DNA of 50,173 nucleotides from Flavobacteriaceae bacterium (lineage in GTDB: Bacteria; Bacteroidota; Bacteroidia; Flavobacteriales; Flavobacteriaceae): the NCBI GenBank assembly GCA_022425945.1, contig JAKMEK010000096.1:1-50173 (forward strand), written 5' to 3'. The position numbers and the translations under genes are program-made. Positions 9,233 through 18,029 of the stretch are shown piece by piece. Position 1 is the stretch's first letter, and each line of letters begins with the position of its first letter. The notes under the pieces are model-generated. The model ran no database searches. It had not been told where the DNA came from and saw only the letters and a program-made list of their open reading frames with translations.

Positions 9233-9309
9233 TGAATAGTACTTTTCAAGACTAGCCACTCTTTTTGTATTTTGCAGTAACAAATTGAATAGATTAGTTC
9301 ACCATAAGA

Positions 9310-9990
9310 ATGAATAATTATCATCTACTCCTAGAGACCGCTACCACAAATTGTTCGGTAGCTATTGCCAATAATGGAGAATTGCTTTTCTGCAAAGAAA
9401 GTAATGCCGCCAATTTCCGTCATAGTGATTACTTGCATGTTTTTATTGAAGCAAGCATGCAAGAAGTTGGCCTATCCTTTTCAGCGCTTTCTGCTGTGGG
9501 GGTAAGTATGGGGCCGGGATCTTATACGGGCCTTCGTATTGGTGTATCGTCTGCCAAGGGAATTTGTTACGCCAATGACATTCCATTAATTGGTGTTAAT
9601 ACGCTCGAAGTTCTTGCTCAGGGGTACAGTCCCGGCGAAGGTGAAATTATGCTTCCTATGATTGATGCTAGGCGGATGGAGGTGTTTACCATGGCACTCA
9701 ACGCTCAATATGAAATCATTCAGCCAACTTCCGCAATGATAATTTCTGAGGAAACCAGTGCTACTTTACCCAAAGGGAAGAAAGTTCTTTTTGGTTCTGG
9801 TGCAGCAAAATGCAAGTCATTTTTAAAAGAAGAGGATTATCTATTTGTTGATGAAATTGAAGTCCCATCTGCAAAAAACATGGTGGATTTGGTAGCAAAG
9901 AAATACGCTGCCAAACAATTCGAAGACGTTGCTTATTTCGAGCCTTTCTATTTGAAAGATTTTCATACAAATGCCCCCAAGCTTAAGTAA
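9310..9990 (+). CDS. tsaB: tRNA threonylcarbamoyladenosine biosynthesis protein TsaB
   Basis: A 226-residue ASKHA-fold protein with LLLETATTNCSVAI at the N-terminus and the highly conserved GPGSYTGLRIG segment. TsaB partners TsaD and TsaE in making the t6A37 modification of ANN-decoding tRNAs in the cytoplasm. Its length is normal. It is preceded by a 77-bp gap and is probably expressed alone. The last 8 bp overlap the 3' end of the convergent DUF255 gene. Confidence 0.95.
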   Translation: MNNYHLLLETATTNCSVAIANNGELLFCKESNAANFRHSDYLHVFIEASMQEVGLSFSALSAVGVSMGPGSYTGLRIGVSSAKGICYANDIPLIGVNTLEVLAQGYSPGEGEIMLPMIDARRMEVFTMALNAQYEIIQPTSAMIISEETSATLPKGKKVLFGSGAAKCKSFLKEEDYLFVDEIEVPSAKNMVDLVAKKYAAKQFEDVAYFEPFYLKDFHTNAPKLK

Positions 9991-11998
9991 GATCGAGTGC
10001 TTTTTTCGCCTCCTCTATGCTGGTGTATGGTAAATTGCAGTGGTTGTTTTCGCAAATATAAATTTGAGTTTCTGTTGCATTGTACCGATTTTGAAGCAAT
10101 GGCAATTTACTCGGTGTCGAACTGGCTGCCCAATGAGTATTCTCTAATGGAGATTGTTGGAGGATTTTTATCCAATCAAAAGCTTCAGGTCCTACAATGA
10201 CAATTTCACGTTGTTTTTTTTCTGCATCAAGGGCAAGGCGAAGCCAATAGCTATAGGCTCTAGGGTAATTACACAATTCGGTTGCTACGGTAGCAAGCAT
10301 TTTTTTTGCATGTATAGCCCATTCAGGTCGACCAAGATGAACGCTTGCACGCAGCAAATTTTCTGCCATCATCGCGTTGGAAGAGGGAATTACGTTGTCA
10401 TTAATCTCTCTTGTTTCTACGACTAGTTTTTCATTTGCTGAAAAAACAAAGAAGGGTGACTTAGGATCAAGAAAGTGAATGAAACAATGGGTGATAAAGT
10501 GTTCTACATGATTCAGGTAGCGAGGGTCAAAGAAGCATTCATACGCATCGATATAATAACGAATCAATGCACTGTAGTCTTCAAGAAAGCCATGCACAAG
10601 ATTCGCCCCTTGATTGTTCAAGCGATAAAGTCCTCCGTCTGTTGAATGGAGGTTTTCTTCGATATAATCGATGTTTTCTCTTACGAGTTGAAGATAATTA
10701 TTGTCATCAAAGGCTCTATAGGCCTGAAGAAGTCCACTCCCTATTAAGGCATTCCAAGAACAAATGACTTTATCATCTAAACGTGGCTTAGAGCGCTTAT
10801 TTCTCGCTTTGAGTAGACTTGTTTCCCATTGGATTATTTTGGCATCAAAGTCGTCGTTTAATGCATGCTTAACTTTATAGTCTTCCATTGAATTTACCCG
10901 GTAAATCACATAATTGTCATTTTCCCAGAATCCGCGCTCATTTATACCAAAATAGGTATTAAAGTGCTCTTGCTGAGAAAGTCCTAATTGGTCAAGTTCT
11001 TCTTTGGTCCATACATAAAAAGCACCTTCCTCTAACTCCCCTTTTTTGTTTAAACTATCAGCATCTAGTGATGCGTAAAAGCCCCCCGTTCCGTTGGAAA
11101 GTTCTTTTTGTAGAAATTGCACTGTTTTTTCCACCACTTCTCTATACAACTGCGAGGGTTGATTACGATAGGCCTTACTATAGCTATAGAGTAGTTGTCC
11201 ATTGTCGTACCCCATTTTTTCAAAATGCGGGATATGCCAGCGTTCATCTACCGAATAGCGCGAAAACCCACCGCCAAGCAGATCAAATAACCCCCCTAAG
11301 GCCATTTTGTCCAAACTTAGGCGTAGGTGTTGGTTTAAATGATCGGATGCAGCATAGAGCTCCAAAAGTGTGGGCATCATGAATTTTGGTGCACCCAACA
11401 TTCCCCCTTGTTGCTCATCTAGTTTTTGATAAATACCATTAACTGCATTGGCTAAGTCGTTAGTTGTTATCGCTTTTTCCTGCTTGTGTTTTTCCAATTC
11501 GAGTTGCTGCATTCCTTCACTCAACTGAGCGGCATAGGCCAAGAGTTTTTCTGGATGTTCTTTTTGTAACTGTACGAGTTGGTCTAAATAATGGATCCAC
11601 TGATCTTTTGGAAAATAGGTACCTCCCCAAATGGGTCGCCCATCGGGTAATGCAACAATATTAAGTGGCCAACCTCCTTGACCGGTAAGCAGTTGAAGCG
11701 CCTGCATGTAAACATGATCAACATCTGGTCGTTCTTCTCGATCTACCTTGATGCTGATAAAATGTTCATTCATTAGCCGAGCAACACCTTTATCTTCAAA
11801 GGATTCATGTTCCATGACATGGCACCAATGGCAGGCTGCATAGCCAATGCTAATAATGATTAAGCGATTGTTTTCTTTTGCTTCAAGGAAATGGTTTTCA
11901 GCCCAGGGCACCCAATTCACTGGGTTGTTTGCATGCTGTCGAAGGTAAGCGCTTTGCTCTTTTGCTAACGCATTGGAATGTTTCTTGTGATTAGCCAT
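9983..11998 (-). CDS. Thioredoxin-domain protein, DUF255/YyaL (SPATA20-like) family
   Basis: A 671-residue protein beginning with the hallmark SAYLRQHANNPVNWVPW and the thioredoxin-like active site C56-H-W-C59-H in CHWCHVMEHESF. The rest looks like the alpha-toroid (six-hairpin glycosidase-like) region of this family, with DADS and SLDADS turns and C-terminal PSSNAMMAENLLR. There is no signal peptide, so it is cytoplasmic. The family is widespread but its biochemical role is poorly known. Its ATG overlaps the stop of the NifU-domain gene by 8 bp, so they form a two-gene operon. Confidence 0.9.
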   Translation of the reverse strand: MANHKKHSNALAKEQSAYLRQHANNPVNWVPWAENHFLEAKENNRLIIISIGYAACHWCHVMEHESFEDKGVARLMNEHFISIKVDREERPDVDHVYMQALQLLTGQGGWPLNIVALPDGRPIWGGTYFPKDQWIHYLDQLVQLQKEHPEKLLAYAAQLSEGMQQLELEKHKQEKAITTNDLANAVNGIYQKLDEQQGGMLGAPKFMMPTLLELYAASDHLNQHLRLSLDKMALGGLFDLLGGGFSRYSVDERWHIPHFEKMGYDNGQLLYSYSKAYRNQPSQLYREVVEKTVQFLQKELSNGTGGFYASLDADSLNKKGELEEGAFYVWTKEELDQLGLSQQEHFNTYFGINERGFWENDNYVIYRVNSMEDYKVKHALNDDFDAKIIQWETSLLKARNKRSKPRLDDKVICSWNALIGSGLLQAYRAFDDNNYLQLVRENIDYIEENLHSTDGGLYRLNNQGANLVHGFLEDYSALIRYYIDAYECFFDPRYLNHVEHFITHCFIHFLDPKSPFFVFSANEKLVVETREINDNVIPSSNAMMAENLLRASVHLGRPEWAIHAKKMLATVATELCNYPRAYSYWLRLALDAEKKQREIVIVGPEAFDWIKILQQSPLENTHWAASSTPSKLPLLQNRYNATETQIYICENNHCNLPYTSIEEAKKALDLT

Positions 11999-12884
11999 TT
12001 ACTGCGCTAACAGTCGCTACTTTTCCGGGGAGCATTTCCTTCAACATATTTTCAATCCCATTTTTTAGGGTAATGGTGGAGGATGGACAGCCGCTACAGG
12101 CCCCTTGAAGTACTACATGAACTGACTTGTCTTCGGGCTTATAGGCATCAAATAGAATATTCCCTCCGTCCGAGGCAACTGCTGGTTTGATGTATTCTTC
12201 AATGATCTTTATGATCTCTTGTGAGGTTTCATCTAAATTTTCTATAGGGGTAGTGCTTGCTGCAAATCCACTGGATTGTGCTTGATTAGCATTGATAACG
12301 CCTTTTCCATCTTCAATGTATGCACGAATAAATTCGCGTATCTCCATGACAACCTCTTCCCATTCTACTCCTTCATTTTTGTTGATGGAAATATAATTGG
12401 TGTCGATAAAAATTTCGTTGACAAAAGGAAAGTTAAATAGCTTGTTGGCCAAGGGAGCATTCGTGGTTTCTTCTACACTTTTAAATTCATAGATGGTATC
12501 GACCAACATCTTGTTCGCCACAAACTTCATGACACTGGGGTTTGGTGTGCTTTCGGCATAAACGGTTACTGGAACTTTCTTTACTTCGCTTTGGGCAGCA
12601 ATTTGTCCACCGTTGTTTAAGTAGTTTTGAATTTCTTGGGCAACTTCATTGATCACATCACTCCAAGCTAAAATATCAAAACGCTCAATGCTCAAGCCGC
12701 GATCGGTTAAGGTAACCGACTTTACAAATGGTAAATAAAACATTTGTTGTACTAGTGGAGCATCTTTCGCTTCTTCAACAGAATAATAACTGCTTTCTTT
12801 TGTAATCCCCAAGGAAACATTGAGGGCAAAAAAAGCATAGTTATTGTCTTCTTGGATGGACGGGGTGACTAAAAAATTACTCAT
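11991..12884 (-). CDS. NifU-family Fe-S carrier with duplicated Nfu N-terminal domain
   Basis: A 297-residue protein. Residues about 1-90 and 107-195 both resemble the Nfu N-terminal domain; the second has the canonical YAESTPNPSVMKFV opening and the first is more divergent. Residues about 220-297 form the NifU C-terminal domain with C263-x2-C266 in GACSGCPSS, which binds an Fe-S cluster between two monomers. It would carry Fe-S clusters to target proteins in the cytoplasm. A perfect -7 promoter element lies 12 bp upstream of its start, and the DUF255 gene is cotranscribed. Confidence 0.92.
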   Translation of the reverse strand: MSNFLVTPSIQEDNNYAFFALNVSLGITKESSYYSVEEAKDAPLVQQMFYLPFVKSVTLTDRGLSIERFDILAWSDVINEVAQEIQNYLNNGGQIAAQSEVKKVPVTVYAESTPNPSVMKFVANKMLVDTIYEFKSVEETTNAPLANKLFNFPFVNEIFIDTNYISINKNEGVEWEEVVMEIREFIRAYIEDGKGVINANQAQSSGFAASTTPIENLDETSQEIIKIIEEYIKPAVASDGGNILFDAYKPEDKSVHVVLQGACSGCPSSTITLKNGIENMLKEMLPGKVATVSAVNG

Positions 12885-12895
12885 TCTTTTTTTTA

Positions 12896-12903
12896 CAAAA
12901 TTA
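12896..12903 (-). promoter_or_regulatory. Candidate -7 promoter element of the NifU-family operon
   Basis: Read on the minus strand the bases are TAATTTTG, an exact match to the Bacteroidota -7 consensus TANNTTTG, 11 bp before the ATG at 12884. I could not find a convincing -33 TTTG at the usual spacing, so the call rests on one half only. Confidence 0.5.
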
Positions 12904-12970
12904 CATAAAACTCAACTCCTATGAACGGCTAAATAAGAATCATTTTTTACCTTTCCTTAAAATCAAATTT

Positions 12971-13492
12971 ATGCTAGTAAAATCTGTACGTGGGTTTACT
13001 CCCGAATGGGGAAAGGATTGTTTTTTTGCGGAAAATGCCACAATTATTGGAGATGTCAAAATGGGTGATGAATGCTCAATATGGTACCAAGCGGTCGTTA
13101 GAGGCGATGTTCATGCTCTTCGAATAGGCAATCGGGTAAATATTCAAGATGGGGCTGTCATTCATGCCACTTACGAAAAAGCAGGGACTACCATCGGAAA
13201 CAATGTTTCCATAGGTCATAATGCCATTGTGCACGGTTGCACCATCCACGATAATGTTTTGATTGGAATGGGAAGTGTTGTGATGGATAATTGTGTTGTT
13301 CATTCCAATAGCATTATTGCAGCGGGAAGCGTTGTAACGCAAAATACAATTGTTGAGTCTGGAGCAATTTATGCCGGAATTCCTGCGCGAAAAATAAAAG
13401 AAGTTGATCCTTTGTTGCAAAAAGGAGAAATTGAGCGTATCGCAAACAATTACATTCTTTATGCAAGCTGGTTTAAAGAGGAAGGTAATTGA
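12971..13492 (+). CDS. Gamma-carbonic anhydrase family protein (left-handed beta-helix)
   Basis: A 173-residue protein of hexapeptide repeats: IGDVKMG, VRGDVHALRIGNRVNIQDGAVIHA, IGNNVSIGHNAIVHGC and later repeats. The three histidines (in VIHA, IGHNAIVHG) match the zinc ligands of gamma-class carbonic anhydrases such as YrdA/CaiE relatives, and the R-G-D motif is conserved. It is likely a cytoplasmic trimer; whether it has carbonic anhydrase activity is not certain from sequence. Its 3' end overlaps the convergent murI gene by 20 bp. Confidence 0.9.
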   Translation: MLVKSVRGFTPEWGKDCFFAENATIIGDVKMGDECSIWYQAVVRGDVHALRIGNRVNIQDGAVIHATYEKAGTTIGNNVSIGHNAIVHGCTIHDNVLIGMGSVVMDNCVVHSNSIIAAGSVVTQNTIVESGAIYAGIPARKIKEVDPLLQKGEIERIANNYILYASWFKEEGN

Positions 13493-14243
13493 TGGGTTGT
13501 TTCACAAACGCTTTTAGACTGGAATTAGCCGAAGAGCTAAAATAACGATGGGTTGCTGTTGATTTAGAAGCATCATATAGGTCGAGCTTTGAAAGTACTC
13601 GCTTTATTTGCTGAGCAACGGCCTTGCTATTGTCTATGATGTTTATGTGCGGGGGAATGATTTTTTCAATAACGGGAAGTAAAAAAGGGTAGTGGGTGCA
13701 GCCAAGCACTAGTGTGTCCATCCCATCATCGATCATTCTATTAAGGTAGGTTTCTAGCAGGGCATAGGTCTTAGCATCATTTATTTTGTTGTTTTCTACA
13801 CATTCTACCAAACCTGTGCCTATCTGTTCGATGAACTTAGTTTTTGAGCCATTCTCCAATGAATTTTTATGAAACAATTGACTGTTTAGCGTTCCTTTGG
13901 TTGCTAAAACGCCAACAACTCCTTTTTTTGAAGCTATAGCAGCAGGTTTTATGGCCGGTTCTATTCCAACAAAAGGGACAGCGAATTCTTTTCGAAGTTG
14001 ATTGATGACTTGGGTAGTAGCGGTGTTACAAGCCAAAACAATGAGTTTGCATTCTAGCGCGAGTAGTTTTTCAGTAATGGATCTGGCACGGTCAAGGATT
14101 TCAGTGGAAGTTTTTTCTCCATAGGGGGAAAATGCCTCATCAGCCAAATAACAGATGTCTTCATTGGGGAGGACAGCCGAGACAGCAGGAAGTAAACTTA
14201 ATCCTCCTACACCTGAGTCAAAAAATCCAATGGGTTGTTTCAT
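13473..14243 (-). CDS. murI: Glutamate racemase
   Basis: A 256-residue enzyme that interconverts L- and D-glutamate for peptidoglycan. The N-terminus is IGFFDSGVGGLS, and both catalytic cysteines are present: C72 in ACNTATT and C182 in GCTHYPF. The open frame reaches further upstream, but the ATG at 14243 starts right before the conserved IGFFDSG block and lies just past the poly-T of the preceding terminator, so I chose it. It probably has its own promoter or relies on read-through. Confidence 0.95.
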   Translation of the reverse strand: MKQPIGFFDSGVGGLSLLPAVSAVLPNEDICYLADEAFSPYGEKTSTEILDRARSITEKLLALECKLIVLACNTATTQVINQLRKEFAVPFVGIEPAIKPAAIASKKGVVGVLATKGTLNSQLFHKNSLENGSKTKFIEQIGTGLVECVENNKINDAKTYALLETYLNRMIDDGMDTLVLGCTHYPFLLPVIEKIIPPHINIIDNSKAVAQQIKRVLSKLDLYDASKSTATHRYFSSSANSSLKAFVKQPINYLPL

Positions 14244-14250
14244 CTGTACT

Positions 14251-14287
14251 AAAAAAAAAGTCACTTATTGTGAGAATAAGTGACTTT
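14251..14287 (-). terminator. Intrinsic terminator of the bamA-skp operon
   Basis: Arms AAAGTCACTTATT (14257-14269) and AATAAGTGACTTT (14275-14287) are perfectly complementary over 13 bp with the 5-base loop GTGAG. On the minus strand the hairpin is followed by an unbroken run of T. It lies 22 bp after the last Skp gene and directly before the murI start, so it separates these transcripts. Confidence 0.9.
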
Positions 14288-14309
14288 AGGTTGTGGTAAT
14301 AACGTTGGA

Positions 14310-14816
14310 TTAAAACCCTAGGTCAGCTTTTACGTCAGCCATAAGGTCTTTTCCTTTAGCCATGATGACGCTTCCTCCAGCAGAAGCATCGAGAACGTAG
14401 TCAAAGCCTTGAGCAGCAGCTACTTTTTCGATAGCCACTTTAGCTTTGTCATACAAAGGGCGCATCATTTCAACTTGCTTTTTTTGCAAATCTTGTGCAG
14501 CCGTTTCGCGGTATTGATTGATATTTTGTTGCATTGTTTCTAATTCTTTTTGACGCGCTTGGTTGGTTACATCCGTTTGGTTTGCAGCATCAGCAGAATA
14601 AGATTGTGCTTTTGTTTGAAATTCTTTGTAAGTGTTTTCGATTTCTGTAGTGTACGTTTTTTCCAATTGCTCAAGTTGTTTTTGAGCAGCAATTACCTCT
14701 GGCATTTCGCTAATTAATTTTTGCGTATCAATGTGTGCAACTTTAGATTGTGCAGTAGCAAAGTTCAATGGTGCAGCCATTAAGATGGCGATAAAAAGAG
14801 TTTTTAGGTGTTTCAT
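14310..14816 (-). CDS. OmpH/Skp family periplasmic chaperone (second copy)
   Basis: A 168-residue protein with a signal peptide ending NFATAQ, then KVAHIDTQKLISEMPE, the typical Skp/OmpH opening, long charged helices for the tentacle arms, and the closing YVLDASAGGSVI strand motif. Skp-like proteins hold unfolded outer membrane proteins in the periplasm. The position 22 bp after a paralogue and downstream of bamA fits that job. It is the last gene before the terminator at 14251-14287. Confidence 0.93.
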   Translation of the reverse strand: MKHLKTLFIAILMAAPLNFATAQSKVAHIDTQKLISEMPEVIAAQKQLEQLEKTYTTEIENTYKEFQTKAQSYSADAANQTDVTNQARQKELETMQQNINQYRETAAQDLQKKQVEMMRPLYDKAKVAIEKVAAAQGFDYVLDASAGGSVIMAKGKDLMADVKADLGF

Positions 14817-14838
14817 TTTTACTATTAATTAAATGGAA

Positions 14839-15432
14839 TTAGTTTTTTAGTCGTTGTTCAATTTTAGCTTTACGCTCTTCAATTTGTTTTTTTCTAGTCT
14901 TAATTCGCTCTTGTGCATTCAAGCGTTGTAAAACTAGGCTACTAATATCGTAATTTTTTGCGGAATATAGCATAACCAAGTCAGATGAACGATCAAAGAC
15001 GAAATCATATTTACGTTCTTGTGCAATTTGACGTACAATCCCAAGTACTTGATCTTGAATTGGTTTAAGTAATTTGTTTTTTTGCTGGATATAAGTCCCC
15101 TGCGATCCAAAATATTTTGTTTGCAAAGCAACAATATCGCTTCTAAAAAGAGATAATTCGTTTTGGCGGTCTTCAATGAGTTCGGGAGTGAGTAAGACTT
15201 TTTCGGCTTGTAACTGTTGTTCTCTACCTTTCAACTCCATTTTCTTTTCGGCAATGTCTTCCTTCCAAGTGGTTACATTTTTTTCGAGTAAAACACCAGC
15301 TGTCTTATATTCATCTACATTTTGAAGAATCTCATTCATGTCAATATAAGCTATACGAACTCCTCTCTGAGCAAAGTTCAAGAATGAACTACAGAAAATT
15401 AGCAAGGTTAGTATGGAGCGAATTGCATTCAT
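14839..15432 (-). CDS. OmpH/Skp family periplasmic chaperone (first copy)
   Basis: A 197-residue Skp-like protein: signal peptide ending NFAQ, then VRIAYIDMNEILQNVDEY, helical arms, and the YDFVFDRSSDLVMLY closing motif. A TTG at 15450 opens the frame, but the ATG at 15432 gives a better signal peptide and was chosen. Compared with the next copy it has a longer, very basic C-terminal tail of about 30 residues rich in K, R and E. It follows the bamA stop by 23 bp. Confidence 0.93.
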   Translation of the reverse strand: MNAIRSILTLLIFCSSFLNFAQRGVRIAYIDMNEILQNVDEYKTAGVLLEKNVTTWKEDIAEKKMELKGREQQLQAEKVLLTPELIEDRQNELSLFRSDIVALQTKYFGSQGTYIQQKNKLLKPIQDQVLGIVRQIAQERKYDFVFDRSSDLVMLYSAKNYDISSLVLQRLNAQERIKTRKKQIEERKAKIEQRLKN

Positions 15433-15455
15433 AATGAAGGGTTTAAGCAAATATA

Positions 15456-18029
15456 CTAAAATTGCTGACCAATGATAAAGTGTGTTTCCCAGCCATTGGG
15501 TGTATTGAGGTTATCACTTGCATTGTCAAACCCATAACCGAAATCAATACCCAAAAGGCCAAACGCTGGCATAAAAATGCGAATACCTGCCCCAGCTGAG
15601 CGTTTCGCATTGAATGGATTAAAGTTTTTAATCCCATCAAAACCTTGTCCAGATTCTAAGAAACTCAATGCGTATATAGAAGCACTTGGCTTCAATGTGA
15701 TGGGGTAGCGCAATTCGAGTGAGAATTTATTGTACACCGTTGATCCGTCTCTACTCGAAAGAGATTGGTTGGGATATCCTCTAAGCGCAACCACTTCTCT
15801 TCCGTCAAGAGCAAAATTGTTGTTCATACCATCACCCCCTAAATAAAAACGTTCAAAAGGAATGTCTCCACGGTTATTGTTGTAAGCACCAATGATTCCA
15901 AAATCTGTCTGCGTTTTTAAAATCAATTTATCAAACAAACGGGTGTACCATGTCCCGTTGAATTTCAGCTTATAATACTCTAAATAACGAAATCGCTCTT
16001 GATCAATTTTGCTTTGATCCGCTACAAGCTCGCCATCAGCTCCTCTCGTTTGGTATTCTTCTAATTCTCCAAGAGACTCATAGTCAACATCGTTGAATAG
16101 GGAATAGGGCGGAGTGAATTTTGCACTAACTGCAAAACTCGACCCTCCCGTTGGGAAGATTGGATTTGTATACGTATTGTTTCTGGAAAGAGAAACAGTG
16201 TAGGATAGGTTGTTTGACACCCCATTTCCGAAGGTGAATAACCCAGTAAAATAATTTTTTAGGTTGTAATACTGAAATGTAAAGGCCTGCGATAGTGTAA
16301 AATAATCATCTGGCACACGAAGTCTTTTAGCCAAACCAACGGTTATACTACTGATTTCAAATGATTGGGTTTTGTCTGCTCGTCCAGTTAAGAAATCATA
16401 ACGAAATTGGTTAGTTCTTGACAATGAGGTAGAAAACTGAACAGGTTGTCTTCCTCCTAGCCATGGCTCTGCGAAAGTGAAGCTATAGGTGTTGTAAAAC
16501 TGACTTGCTTGTAGACGTAAACTGAGTTTTTGACCATCTCCAGAAGGAACAGGCTTATAAGATTTTTTGTCCCAAATATTCCGCATTGAGAAGTTGTTAA
16601 ACGACAGACCCAATGTTCCAATAAAGCCACCTCCACCATAACCACCCTGCAATTCTATTTGACTTGCTCCTGATTCTTGTAAACCAAACTCAATGTCAAC
16701 TGTACCTGCATTTGGGTCAACGTTTTTAAAGTCTGGAGAAATTTGCTCCGCGTCAAAAAAGCCCAATTGTCCAAGTTCACGTACCGTTCGAACGACCTTG
16801 TCTTTACTGTACAATTCGCCGGGCTTGGTTCTCAACTCTCTAAAAATCACATGGTCATTGGTTTTTTCATTTCCTACGACACTAATCTTGTTAAATGAGG
16901 CTAATTTTCCTTCTGTAATACGAATTTCAAAATCAATGGTATCTTGTTCAGCACTTACCTCTACAGCGTTGATGTTGGAAAATAGATAACCATTATTTTG
17001 GTAAAGGTTGGTGATGTCATTCCCATCGGGTTTTGTTTCGTCTGCAATACGTTCTTTGAGCAAAACACCATTGTAGGGATCGCCTTTCTTTATTCCAAGA
17101 ACAATGTCTAGCTGACGATCGCTATAGGCACCATTTCCAATGAATTGAATATCTCCGAAGTAATAGCGTTTACCTTCTTCTAAGTTAAATTTTAACGAAA
17201 GGGAATTATCGTCATTTACGATTAAACTATCACTAAGAATACGTGCATCTCTGTATCCTTTTTCTTTAAAGAAATCGATTAGACTTTGCTTGTCTTCTTC
17301 GAAGTCATCTGGAATATATTTTGACTTTTTCCAGAACCGATAAAATGCTTTTTGTTTGGTGTTTTTCAACTGTTTTGCAAGCATCCAGTCTTTGAATTGC
17401 TCGTTTCCTTCAAACTCAATTGTGTTTATTTTAACGCGATCTCCACGATCAATATTTACCAACATGTTAAGTACATTGGTTTCGGTCGAGTCAGGAATTG
17501 TTCTCAGTGTAACCTTAGTATTGAGAAAACCTTCTTTTTTGTATTTGTTGACTAAATAGTTTTTTGTGTTGGTTAAAAAGCTTTCAGATAGTTTTTTACC
17601 TTTTTCCAGTTCAGTGTCCTTAATCACAGATTGGATTTTCCCTTTTTTGATACCATTTATTTTCACCTCGTTTAGGGTAGGTAGTTCTTCGATTTCAATT
17701 TCCAGGGTTATGCTGCTTTCCGTGACATTAGTTGCATAGAAGTTGATGTCAGAAAAGAGATCTAAGTTCCATAGCTTGTTAATAACAGAACTAACAACAT
17801 CTCCAGGTAAACGGAGGCGTTGCCCACGACGAAGACCGCTGTAAGAAATCACCGTTTTGGCGTTAAAGCTTTTCAACCCCTTTACTTCAATTGAATCAAT
17901 TGTATAGAGTTTTCCGGGAATAAAATCTACCTCTTGTGCACTAAGTGAAACAGTATTGAGCAATAAGGTAACCAAAAGGCCTACTGCTAAAAAAGGCTTG
18001 TAAAAAGATTTAATCGGTGAGTTGTTCAC
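15456..18029 (-). CDS. bamA: Outer membrane protein assembly factor BamA (Omp85)
   Basis: A protein of about 857 residues with a signal peptide ending LSAQ, a run of POTRA domains over roughly the first 430 residues (repeats beginning with patterns like IDSIEVKGLKSF, VKINGIKKGK, FNKISVVGNEKT), and a C-terminal beta-barrel with the VALRGYPNQSL lid-lock loop (the conserved V-R-G-Y/F motif) and GIDFGYGFD near the end. It inserts beta-barrel proteins into the outer membrane. The frame is open to 18143; an ATG at 18095 would put 38 extra residues before the signal helix, so I prefer the GTG at 18029, overlapping uppS by 20 bp. The start is uncertain, the product is not. Confidence 0.93.
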   Translation of the reverse strand: MNNSPIKSFYKPFLAVGLLVTLLLNTVSLSAQEVDFIPGKLYTIDSIEVKGLKSFNAKTVISYSGLRRGQRLRLPGDVVSSVINKLWNLDLFSDINFYATNVTESSITLEIEIEELPTLNEVKINGIKKGKIQSVIKDTELEKGKKLSESFLTNTKNYLVNKYKKEGFLNTKVTLRTIPDSTETNVLNMLVNIDRGDRVKINTIEFEGNEQFKDWMLAKQLKNTKQKAFYRFWKKSKYIPDDFEEDKQSLIDFFKEKGYRDARILSDSLIVNDDNSLSLKFNLEEGKRYYFGDIQFIGNGAYSDRQLDIVLGIKKGDPYNGVLLKERIADETKPDGNDITNLYQNNGYLFSNINAVEVSAEQDTIDFEIRITEGKLASFNKISVVGNEKTNDHVIFRELRTKPGELYSKDKVVRTVRELGQLGFFDAEQISPDFKNVDPNAGTVDIEFGLQESGASQIELQGGYGGGGFIGTLGLSFNNFSMRNIWDKKSYKPVPSGDGQKLSLRLQASQFYNTYSFTFAEPWLGGRQPVQFSTSLSRTNQFRYDFLTGRADKTQSFEISSITVGLAKRLRVPDDYFTLSQAFTFQYYNLKNYFTGLFTFGNGVSNNLSYTVSLSRNNTYTNPIFPTGGSSFAVSAKFTPPYSLFNDVDYESLGELEEYQTRGADGELVADQSKIDQERFRYLEYYKLKFNGTWYTRLFDKLILKTQTDFGIIGAYNNNRGDIPFERFYLGGDGMNNNFALDGREVVALRGYPNQSLSSRDGSTVYNKFSLELRYPITLKPSASIYALSFLESGQGFDGIKNFNPFNAKRSAGAGIRIFMPAFGLLGIDFGYGFDNASDNLNTPNGWETHFIIGQQF

